Source: Isoetes taiwanensis (taxonomy: Eukaryota; Streptophyta; Lycopodiopsida; Isoetales; Isoetaceae). Taken from it: a stretch of 64,000 nt of DNA. The position numbers and the translations under genes were made by a program. Below, piece by piece: positions 32,401 through 42,487 of the stretch; positions within the stretch are counted from its first letter, which is position 1; every line of letters starts with the position of its first letter. Location of the stretch: positions 19,483,308 to 19,547,307 of the forward strand of contig JAJEKV010000008.1 in assembly GCA_021234155.1 (NCBI GenBank), written 5' to 3'. Under the pieces are notes generated by a model. The model was not told where the DNA came from and searched no databases. It worked only from the letters and a program-made list of their open reading frames with translations.

Positions 32401-35400
32401 AGTACGAATGCCTGTAAGAGTTAATGTATACAAAAACTTATATTCGCAATCGGGGCAATCCAAATCTGCGAAGTGATGCATACGTCTGTACAATCATGGC
32501 ACTGCAACTGCATGAAAGAATCCAATGCAACATTCAATCATTCTACCCAACAAATTATTGACTTGATGAAACTCATTTCTTCCTTTCTGGCTTAATACCT
32601 ATAAGCATGACACCATTTTCAGGTTGCAAGGAAATACAACTAAGAAATGATGTGATAAAGAATACTTAGATGAAAGTTTCCAAAAGATTCATGGTAGTGA
32701 TACAACATTTGCTATAAAAAACAGGAAAAAACCATATACGGGCTTTGAACTACCCAAAATCGTGATTTGCACCCAGCAATCCAACAAACTATAGAACTTG
32801 TATGAGAACATCCAAACCGCATTGCATTGTCTCATGATGAACTGTGTCCACAATACCAGATTGGCCAAATTCCTTTAATAAGAGCATTAGGAATCAATTA
32901 GGTGCATCACCAATACCTTGAGAACTTCAGCTGGCTCAACGTCAGATATCGTAGTAGTCTAGCTTAAGAAACTCTAGCCAATGGGACTAACTCTGTCATA
33001 AGAATCTAACTGTAGTAACTTATTCTACTCTAGATACAGTTGCTACAAAATTTACCAGATTGCAAGACAATGTAATTTCAAGGTAAAAAAGCTAATCAAT
33101 CATAGAAATAAAACATACCATGTATTCCGCTGCGGATTCGAAGTCCTGCACTACATGCTCCATATTATAAGTTTCTCTTGCAAGCAAAAGTTATCCTATT
33201 GCAAAAGCTTCTAAGTTTCTAAGTTTTGGGAACCAAATATCATACACAACAACCATGCCTTTCCATGTAGCAACCAAGCAGAGCGATTTTGAGAGCCATA
33301 CAATAAAGGACTTAAAAATAGAGATGCAAAAAGGGAGTCCCTATCTTCAAGGACTCCAGAAAATCTGCTATAAAACTTTAAAAATGGAAGGGGGCTCCAA
33401 AACGGTGCCTTACCTGAACCCTTCTGGAGCAAATAGTCTGTATATAAAGTGTTCTTCTGCACATTTAACATTTAACAATAAGGATCCCTACTCTGAGCTT
33501 ATAACGGGCATGAAGTATTCATAATGCAACAATCGCAAAAGATAAACCTTGAAAATGGAAAACGTAGCCATAAATGGTTGCATATAGGCAAGTAAAGATG
33601 CTGAATGAAGCTCCTGCACATAGCAGATACAGTGAACTTCAGCTCACTGCAATTACAAACATGGCTCAGAATGAACTTCTATGTACTGCAATGCAATGGA
33701 AGTCGTTCCGCACAAACTGTGTCAATTTTCTATTAAGTAATGCATCCTGATGTAAGATCCATATCCTATTCGGCCACTTTGCCTTCCTGCTGCTACCTTA
33801 AGTGCTTCAACCATTTAGACAAAATATGAAGCTAGTATGTCCCCTTCATGCCTGTGGCTTCTTTTAGCAAGATTTGACTTGAAACAAAAGGGCCTTCACC
33901 CAAGGAAGTAAGTAGCTTAAATGTCAACGTTGCAACAATTGTATTCATAAGTTGCTGACTGTTTTCTTACAATGATATTTTCTTTTAAATCATGTCGAGA
34001 CATGTACATGCAACCATATAAAGCCTCATGCACTAAAGGCCATAGTACATGCAACCATACGATAAAGCCTCATGCGCTGAAGGCCATACATATGTGGACA
34101 ATAAACACATGGAATTAGACATGGTGAAATTACAAAAAGAAAGTAGAAAAGCAATACAAAGCAGTGTACTGCTGGTGCTATAGCCAGAACATTCAATTTA
34201 AAGCTGCACAAATAGCTGCTCCAATGGGCTATGGTGCCACAATTTGTAGGCAACTACATCATCAGGTACATATTTGTAAGCAATGGCAGATCTGGAAGAA
34301 GAGAAGTCAAGCTAATATTTCAATATTGTACGTACCTTGAAGTAACAAAAACTCTTGACCTTTTGGACTATTGCTCAAGACTTCCAACTGTGTGGCCTTG
34401 TTTGGCAAAGGTTTCAAATGAAAGTGCTTGGCCTAATAGTAAATATAAGCAAGCTTCAGCCATGATAAAGAAAACATATGCTACAAGGATAAAAAATATA
34501 ATGACTCTGCATGTGAAACCTATAATGAAGTATGAATGCCTGTAAGAGTTAATGTATACAAAAAACTTATATTCTGCAACGGGGCAATCCAAATCTGCGA
34601 AGTGATGCATATGTCTGTACAATCATGGCACTGCAACTGCATGAAAGAATCCAATGCAACATTCAATCATTTTACCCAACAAATTATTGACTTGATGAAA
34701 CTCATTTCTTCCTTTCTGGCTTAATACCTATAAGCATGACACCATTTTCAGGTTGCAAGGAAATACAACTAAGAAATGATGTGATAAAGAATACTTAGAT
34801 GAAAGTTTCCAAAAGATTCATGGTAGTGATACAACATTTGCTATAAAAAACAGGAAAAAACCATATACGGGCTTTGAACTACCCAAAATCGTGATTTGCA
34901 CCCAGCAATCCAACAAACTATAGAACTTGTATGAGAACATCCAAACCGCATTGCATTGTCTCATGATGAACTGTGTCCACAATACCAGATTGGCCAAATT
35001 CCTTTAATAAGAGCATTAGGAATCAATTAGGTGCATCACCAATACCTTGAGAACTTCAGCTGGCTCAACGTCAGATATCGTAGTAGTCTAGCTTAAGAAA
35101 CTCTAGCCAATGGGACTAACTCTGTCATAAGAATCTAACTGTAGTAACTTATTCTACTCTAGATACAGTTGCTACAAAATTTACCAGATTGCAAGACAAT
35201 GTAATTTCAAGGTAAAAAAGCTAATCAATCATAGAAATAAAACATACCATGTATTCCGCTGGGGATTCGAAGTCCTGCACTACATGCTCCATATTATAAG
35301 TTTCTCTTGCAAGCAAAAGTTATCCTATTGCAAAAGCTTCTAAGTTTCTAAGTTTTGGGAACCAAATATCATACACAACAACCATGCCTTTCCATGTAGC

Positions 35401-35887
35401 AACCAAGCAGAGCGATTTTGAGAGCCATACAATAAAGGACTTAAAAATAGAGATGCAAAAAGGGAGTCCCTATCTTCAAGGACTCCAGAAAATCTGCTAT
35501 AAAACTTTAAAAATGGAAGGGGGCTCCAAAACGGTGCCTTACCTGAACCCTTCTGGAGCAAATAGTCTGTATATAAAGTGTTCTTCTGCACATTTAACAT
35601 TTAACAATAAGGATCCCTACTCTGAGCTTATAACGGGCATGAAGTATTCATAATGCAACAATCGCAAAAGATAAACCTTGAAAATGGAAAACGTAGCCAT
35701 AAATGGTTGCATATAGGCAAGTAAAGATGCTGAATGAAGCTCCTGCACATAGCAGATACAGTGAACTTCAGCTCACTGCAATTACAAACATGGCTCAGAA
35801 TGAACTTCTATGTACTGCAATGCAATGGAAGTCGTTCCGCACAAACTGTGTCAATTTTCTATTAAGTAATGCATCCTGATGTAAGAT
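29473..35887. repeat. 2.1-kb tandem triplication plus partial fourth copy
   Basis: The block AATGCAATGGAAGTCGTTCC starts at 29473, 31604, 33690 and 35819. Full units are 2131, 2086 and 2129 bp; the fourth breaks off after 69 bp at 35887. The units differ by a few substitutions and small indels. The middle copy lacks a 36-bp block and a 14-bp block present in the others. Each unit also contains a smaller internal duplication (a CATGCAACCATA..AAAGCCTCATGCGCT block, twice per unit). The high identity points to recent unequal exchange, or to an assembly effect. No transposon ends are visible at the junctions. Confidence 0.93.
29984..30077 (-). CDS. Possible terminal exon within each 2.1-kb unit, unrecognised
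   Basis: On the minus strand a pyrimidine-rich stretch ending TTCTTCCAG is followed by an open segment that reads SAIAYKHVPDDVVAYKLWHH and ends QLFVQL then TAA. The same frame is open in the other two units, with only His-to-Tyr and Lys-to-Glu changes. Other exon-like pieces on the same strand are TTTISDVEPAEVLK followed by a GT donor (about 30868-30827 in copy 1) and a segment ending EYM followed by GTATGT (about 31034). Together they suggest that each unit carries several exons of one gene on the minus strand. I do not recognise the protein and conservation between copies may only reflect recency. Confidence 0.35.
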
Positions 35888-36361
35888 CTTTTCTGGCTGC
35901 TAAAACCTTTTAAAACCTTAGAAAATGAACTTAGAAGAAAATCCAAAAAAGTTTTCCACTTGCCGGGAAAACCAAATTTAAACAATAGATTCTATTCTTT
36001 ATATAAAGGTTCCTCCTTTATATGGTCCATACTTTTTTTATTTTAGGCTTGATGCTATAATAATATCTTCTCGACCCCTAGATATTTTAGTGGCGCTTAA
36101 ATAAGGTCCTTAAAAGCAATGGTCCTACCAAAAAAATAATTTTTTGATTAAAAACTCTCTCTTTCGGCCAAAATTTCTCTTTCTCTTTCCCTTTCTAATT
36201 TTTTAATTCTTTCTTTCTTTCAACCAAAATTAAAAAAAAAAACATTTGCCAATGTAATGAAATGAGATACACATTAATAGAAAGAATGACCTATAAAATT
36301 TATATCCTTGCTGAATCAGCTTTCTTCACCATTCAACAATCCCTAACTAATCTACAACGAC
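35888..36361. other. AT-rich stretch, no gene
   Basis: This holds T- and C-rich low-complexity sequence around 36160-36240 (TTTCTCTTTCTC type). Nothing else is supported. Confidence 0.5.
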
Positions 36362-37050
36362 ACAACAGAGAAGTTGGGTCGCTAGTTTTGTCTGGCGTGC
36401 ATTCTAATGCCGACACATGGCATCCCAAAATAACACGGAATGGAAGCTCGGTGCTCCATTCCGCTCATCCGGTAGGCAGCCGGTCGATTCGGGCAAGATG
36501 TATAGGTTGATCGTCGGTTTGCTGCAGCTCGCCCAACTGTGCAAAAATGGCAAAAGATCCGTGCAAGTGAATCAAGCACCCGAATCAACTAAAGATCTGT
36601 GCAACCAAATCAACTGTGGAAAACAGCAGAAGAAATTGCAGCGGATCTGTGCAAAACTGCAGCAGATCGTCTCCTTTATGCAAAAGAGAGTGTTGAATCT
36701 ATGTTTAAACCTGCTCAAACTTGTCAATCTGTGCTTAAACTCGCCGATCTATGCTTAAACCTTCCAAATCTATGCTAAAACTTCACCGAATCCGTGCCTA
36801 AACTTGCCAAATATGTGCTTAAACTCGTCGATCTGTGCTTAAACGTTTTGAATCTTGCTAAAACTCACCGAGATTTGTTCTTAAATTGCCAAACTGTTTA
36901 AAACTGGCTCCCCAACTTCTCTATTGTAACGGAATGGCATTTGGTCTGCCATTCCCTGTTTATCCGGTGGGCTGCTCCCGGCTGCCACCGGTCGCAGCAG
37001 CCACCGGAAAAACAGGGAATGGCATTCCCAAATGCCATTCCCCTATAGTG
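36362..37050. mobile_element. Foldback-like element with hairpins at both ends and internal minisatellite
   Basis: An arm at 36362-36389 (ACAACAGAGAAGTTGGG.. to ..AGTTTT) is repeated in inverse orientation at 36900-36928. Just inside the left arm is a hairpin, GGAATGGA..GC and GCTCCATTCC (36437-36462). Outside the right arm is a much longer one (36931-37041) whose arms of about 46 bp pair as GGAATGGCATTTGG, TGCCATTCCCTGTTT and CCGGTGG. Both hairpins continue into a CCGGT.GGC.GC block. The core is a minisatellite. Such architecture is known for foldback and some MULE-like non-autonomous transposons. No transposase is present. Confidence 0.6.
36690..36900 (+). repeat. Degenerate minisatellite, about 22-27 bp units
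   Basis: At least eight units contain variants of ATCTGTGCTTAAAC followed by CTCGCC or similar. Upstream (36590-36690) a related AGATCTGTGCAA motif recurs, so the array may begin earlier. It fills the centre of the foldback-like element. Confidence 0.8.
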
Positions 37051-37866
37051 TAACCTTATCGCTAAGTGTAACCTTTTGCATTTTTTAAAACTTGTAACCA
37101 TTGTTAAACCATTAAATTGTCACATATAAATAATGAATACACCAAAATGTGCAAATACATGCACAAGTCAGTGGTTCGATGAAGCCAGAGCCTGAACCTG
37201 ATAAGCTCCGTGAATCGAACCATAAGCACATCCATCAATGGCCACAATAAAAAGCGGGATTCGAGAGAACGAAAATGGAAGAGGAATTAAAAGCCGGATG
37301 ACCGATTCTTCCCGCATGCGATGATAAAAACTTCGAATCACAAACAAGGGCACGAAGCAAGCTTTGCATTTCTTCCGGCTATGGCGGATCTGCCAGAAAC
37401 ATAAACCCCCTTGGACAAAAAAAAATCTAAGAAAAACTTTGAGAAGCGATTTTTGCTCAGCCATTTGAACCTTTCCTGCGGCCCAGCTGTTTGCCGGTTT
37501 TGCGGAACTGGAGCACCTACAAAGACAAATTTTGAACTAGGTATCTAAAGGGTTTTGCCGAACCCAGCTCGGACGTAGCTGTGTCAGAACACCTTGTGCC
37601 AGAGACGGCCACATGTAGGTGGATTAGATAGAGAATCCTTGGGCAATTTGGCTCTGAAGGATGCCGGAGCTAGCCAGATTAGAAAATCCCTGGGCCTAAA
37701 AAGGATGCAAAGAAGCCCATGTGACTCTCCCAAAATAGACCTTCGAACTTACACCTGAAAAAACAAACAAAAATAAAAAACACCAAGAAACCTCCCCAAC
37801 CTTTGGCCAAAATCTTATAAACATCTACAGCAAACCTTATGCCAATATTTATAAAAACAAGAACGA
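37051..37866. other. No recognised gene
   Basis: A minus-strand open frame at 37168-37464 has no recognised domain. The stretch 37490-37720 is somewhat GC-rich, but no exon could be supported. Confidence 0.35.
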
Positions 37867-37894
37867 CTAGTTATGGTGCCCGGCGTTGCCGGGC
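37867..37894 (-). mobile_element. Helitron 3' terminus, intact
   Basis: On the minus strand: GCCCGGC, loop AAC, GCCGGGC, then ACCATAA, CTAG and a following T. The stem is identical to that at 27934-27950 and nearly identical to that at 5179-5195, so all three belong to one family. The body extends towards higher coordinates and would include the repeat-rich stretch to about 39 kb. Confidence 0.75.
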
Positions 37895-38469
37895 TTAGTA
37901 GCAATTTGAAGAGGTGCTTTGGAGAGGCAACTGCATTTAGGGCGGCACTTGGGACATGGGCCAATAATGAGATGTAGAGCTATCTACGGATTTATGGCTT
38001 TGGAACTTAGTTATATCTATGTAGTTAGGGGTTTGGACACATATTACACTCTAGATTTCTATTTAAGGTGGATGGTGATGTTGCACGATGTTATAAAATG
38101 GTTACACACACGGTGTAACAATGCTATGTAATAATCAAAAGATATATAGACCATTCAAGTAAAGGTATTCCAATGGTTTTTCAGGTGTTTTCTATATGTT
38201 GGGAAATATAATCCAATGGTTTTTTCAAGTGTTTGACATTGGTTTAGCTGTAGTGGATTTTTCAAGTGGGAATTGTTTGTTCAACATAAAAAAAGCCAAT
38301 ATGGAGTTTCTCAAGTAATGTTTGCCATGTTGCAATTTGATTTGAGGTTGTTCTTTTGTACACTTTGGATCATTGGCTTTTAATAGCTATAGCTACTCTG
38401 CTGCATAGTACATGATATTTGAGATACACTTGTGGCATGAGCTGACATTCCATATGGCCATACTTCATG

Positions 38470-39005
38470 TTGTGGCATTTGTTCAAAATCTGTTGATGGC
38501 ATGAACATGTTGGACAATCATGATTGCAATCATGATGGCATTCCATTAGGCTATATGTCATGTCATCGTAGTTGTTCAAAATCTACTTGTGGCATGAGCA
38601 TGTTGGGCATCTGCAATAAAGATGGACAAATCATAGCATTCCATGAGGCAATGATCTTCCATGTGCACAATTTGAATGGGTTTGCAATAAATTTACAAAA
38701 CTCTTTAATTGTAGACCAAATAGGAAACAATTCATGTTATGTCATTTGCTCAGAATCTCTTGGTGGCATAAACATGTTGAACATTTGCAATCATGATGGC
38801 ATTCCATGAGGCCATATGTCATGTTATCGAAATCTCTTGGTGGCATAGACATGTTGGAGATTTGCAATAAAGATGGACAAATCATAGCCTTCCATGAGGC
38901 AATGATCTTCCATATGCACAATTTGAATGGGTTTGCAATGGATTTACAAAACTACTTTACTCTAGACCAAATAAGAAACAACTTGACTCGTAGCATTCCA
39001 TGAGG
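38470..39005. repeat. Higher-order repeat: 251-bp duplication built from smaller units
   Basis: GCAATAAAGATGGACAAATC and the following roughly 130 bases occur at 38613 and 38864. Within this, a shorter module (AATCT.TTG.TGGCAT..ACATGTTG) recurs about four times between 38485 and 38850, and GATGGCATTCCAT(G/T)AGGC at least three times. Some open frames arise here from the repeat and are not taken as genes. The array lies in the presumed body of the Helitron ending at 37867. Confidence 0.8.
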
Positions 39006-41437
39006 CAATAGTTCAACAAAGATCTACTCAAATACGCTAATTGCATTTGTGACATTTATTTGCAGTGGTATATTATGTCCATATTGCAGAGAGTTTGATT
39101 GGGTTTGCAAAATATCTTGACTCATACAATAAATAGAAAACAATGACTTCTAGCTAAATTACTTCTTTTAGCTTGTTCTTGACACGGACTGAGAATGCAA
39201 ATCCTCTTGAAAAGGAGAAATTATAGTGTGCAGAATAAGATGTATTTACATTCATAAATCCCAAAATAAGTTCTCGACAATTGGAATCCTGAGCAATTGG
39301 AATACCATCTGAATTGCCAAACAAAATATAAAAAATTGAACATGTCAAATGTATGGCATGCCAGTAAACGTATGATGCTGACTAAACATATGATGCCATG
39401 CACTATGCAAATTAGATATAGTTACATTCACAAATATCCCAGATTGAGTTCTCAGTTGATAGAATTTTGTGATGTAGGTAAAGCAAATTGGAATACTATC
39501 TTAATTGCAAGTACACATACGATGTCAATCAAAAGCAAATAATATGGACAATTTAGAAAGGAGTGGAATGCACTATGCAAAGCACTACATATACTTTGGT
39601 GGAAACCAATATAACGAAGCAGCAAGCTGTACTTACCTGGCTTGAAGCTTCCACTTAGGCTATGTCCTGAGATGTACTACTATATTATATCACCACTCGA
39701 ACAACAAATCAAGCAAAACATAAGTCGAGCCCTTTTGAACTCCTTTGAACTGCATGATTCAATATCCAAACATTGCAAGAAAGCATCCCATTAAAATGAG
39801 GCAACAGAGAAACAATGCCTAAACATTGATGTATGAGTTACTGCAAGCATGCAAATGTAACAGTCCTAGGATAAACCCCATGGCACATGTATGGAGGGGA
39901 AATAATGTGTTAATTTTTATACAACCTAAAAAAAGGGAAATTGGTGCTCGAAATCAACAATAGTTACCTGAATTAGAATGACCATGATGGGTACCTTGTA
40001 AACTTCTCATGCAATATCAACATCCAAGTGTTTAGAGATGGCCATCTCTTATTTCATAGGGTGTTTGAAGAGTCAGGAGCAAAATGGTGCTACTGCAAGC
40101 TTGAAATGGGGAAGCAACTATTAAAACAAATGCACGCTGCTTAGACCCATGTACAAACTCAGACTTCATGCTGATATAAAGCAAAATATCTGATTCTCCA
40201 AAGGAATAATACACATATCATGGAAGTGCGTTCTAGCAACATTACGTGATGAGGTATGTCTAGAGTAGGGCCCTTCACCTTGTCATTAATTGCCATCTAC
40301 TAACTGCCCAGAAACAAACACCAACAGAGATGATTTCAGCCACTTTTTTGTCAGCCTGAAACTGCAAGAGTGCTATAATAAGTTCCACCATGTTCGTAGC
40401 ATGAACCAACTATTGCACAAAGTTTGGCTGAGAATTTCAAAGACAGGATCTTTATATGCCAGTCCTTATGACATTCAAAAGTGTCAAGTAATAACATCTC
40501 CGGATATTGGCAATAACAACTCCTAATGTTTGCAACCATTGTCACAATCTATGACAATGAGGTAGCTTTGAGGCATTCCAAAGGAAAAGTAATAGCTTTG
40601 ATCTTACAGGACATGTAGGAGCTTTATCCAGTGTGATGGCTAGGTTGCAAAAAATCACTTACCAAGGTGTAAAGGCAGAGCTCCAGCTGAAATTGCTGTT
40701 AGGTTGCATAATTAACGGTCTAAGGCCTCGAGCAGAATTGATCCATTACACAAACACTGTTTGGATCTTTGTAAATATGCAGTGACTTTGTAGAACATGG
40801 AAGCTTGATCATTTGCTTCTTGAACTCCGAATCAGGTCTACTAAAGGAGCCTACCAGATGAGCCCACCAGATCATGTCTGGTAGAAATAGTGCATATAGA
40901 TGGAATACAACCCACCGATTGTATTTGCGTCTGCAAGAAGCAAATGAAGTAAAGTGATTAGCCCGGAAGCAATGCAATAGAATAAAATTGAAATCAGACA
41001 TGCTTGTCCAGTAATGCATAATGCATTTTGTATTCAAAGTCTGAACCAGTGTTCAAAACATGACACTCCAAATATGAGGCATCAATCTGCAACTTGGGGC
41101 TGCACCCAAACAAAAAATACAGACCCTAACCCAAACACAGACTTATCAAAAGGGACTGAAACAAATGAAGTCTGTCAGATGCAATTGGCTGCTGGCATTG
41201 AAGAAAAGAGAAAGTAAAACAATGGCCTTTGCATTTGCGTTCCCATGTTTTCCTTGTCGTCTTCTTAAGCATACCAATTTATTTACACTGACATGAAGCT
41301 TAGAAAAGGTGTGAAACCCTTTGAAAATGGATGCCACATACCATGCCAGTGATACAACAATTAAATCTGAAAATTAAGGTCAAAGAAAGCAAACATCCTG
41401 AAAGCAAGAAAAGATTCGTCGCGATAATACAGGATAC
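39006..41437. other. No firm gene; may hold the last exon of the SPT subunit gene
   Basis: The last exon of the minus-strand serine palmitoyltransferase subunit should lie here or further left, but I could not find it. A minus-strand open segment at 40720-41037 follows a good acceptor (CTTCTTGCAG at about 40932) but does not read like the family's C-terminus. Confidence 0.35.
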
Positions 41438-41684
41438 TGAAAAGAAGACGCTCCCACCAATCGAGCATGTAGAGCCCAAAAGTTACATTATAGAAAAGGA
41501 TCTGTGGATTGATCCAATCGTATGATCGTCGCCATGGACCCTTAGAATCTTTTACTCTCTGAGCCTGCAACATTGCAAGATGTAAGCGAAGCTTAAAGGA
41601 AGGGGATATAAAGATGTCTACCTGTAAACCATGGTGACCGTTGGCAATGCCAGCCCCGTTACAACAGAGATCCGGGGTCTCCAT
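41438..41684 (-). CDS. Serine palmitoyltransferase small subunit (ssSPT), partial
   Basis: ssSPT proteins are short ER membrane subunits that stimulate the LCB1-LCB2 enzyme making the first sphingolipid intermediate. Coding exons read on the minus strand: 41684-41622, from ATG (METPDLCCNGAGIANGHHGL), then 41564-41438 (SKGPWRRSYDWINPQ, FYNVTFGLYMLDWWERLLF). The block YNVTFGLYMLDWWER is the family hallmark at the start of the membrane segment. The flanking splice sites (CAG then GTAGAC; TTGCAG then GCTCAG) keep the frame. At 41438 a donor (A then GTATCC) would let the next exon supply the conserved Asn after LLF. The exon with the rest of the membrane segment was not found, and reading through gives a different tail. 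The N-terminal extension is longer than in Arabidopsis. Its upstream region faces OXA1. Confidence 0.72.
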
Positions 41685-41693
41685 AGCCAGATC

Positions 41694-42487
41694 CTTCAAT
41701 GTAAAGTTTTAGGTCAAAGAGTAAGTAATGTTAATAAGCTGTTATTGCGAATACCATAATACTGAATAATGAGTGAGCAGAGAAACATGAACGTAACCCC
41801 ACGAACAGATAATATATCGGATTTGCCAATGCAAATTGCAAATTTCAATTCAGCAGGACATAGCCTGGGAGAAATCATGCCCAAGATGGCAAGTGGCTTC
41901 CATGACGTGAAAACGATTTTCCATGGCCGTGACATTGCATGCATCTTCCTTTGATTCATTTGCCAAGAATCATTATGCAACGATATCTGCCGCGTCTGAT
42001 GCAACAAAAAACACCCTTACAGAGACCCATTAGCAAAAACATATGAAATCGTTAGAAATCCACCTGTTTTGGAAGCTGAAGACGGATCTATCCATTCCGG
42101 AATGGATGCTGGTACACAGATGATGCATAGGAAGGGGAAAAGATTCGTGGCAATGCATGCATGCCCAGATGGAAAGGGGCAAAATAGAAAGAGAAACCCC
42201 ACAGACCCGCTGCTCAAAATTGTACCCAGAAAATGCTAACGATTTTTGGAATCACCGGAATATATTCCGGCAATCAAAACACCAACAATCTTAGGAAATC
42301 GTTTAAAAAAAAAAACCAAAAAGTTTTCTCACCAAACCGGAAAATCCCAAATTAAAAAGATTGATACACGTATGCAGTATTGCACAACAAGTACATGTTT
42401 AGTAGTCACATTTTACAATTTGTACCCTAACCCTAAGATTGTTCCGATATGGGCATCGTTGATTAAAGGGTTCTGGGTTTGATCAAC
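41694..42487. promoter_or_regulatory. Divergent promoter region between ssSPT and OXA1
   Basis: The two genes point away from each other across about 800 bp. Part of this belongs to the 5' untranslated exons and introns of ssSPT; donor-like ACAG then GTGGATTT lies near 42064 on the minus strand. At 42424-42436, on the OXA1 side, the plus strand reads ACCCTAACCCTAA, a telo-box. Telo-boxes are common close to the starts of plant genes for ribosomal and mitochondrial proteins. Confidence 0.5.

Noticed and set aside
29473-35887. CRISPR-like or centromeric satellite array
   Set aside because: Units are 2.1 kb with no spacer pattern, and there are only three copies; this is a segmental tandem duplication.
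40720-41037. Last exon of the SPT small subunit
   Set aside because: It follows a plausible acceptor, but its sequence does not resemble the hydrophobic family ending and the required phase leads to an early stop.
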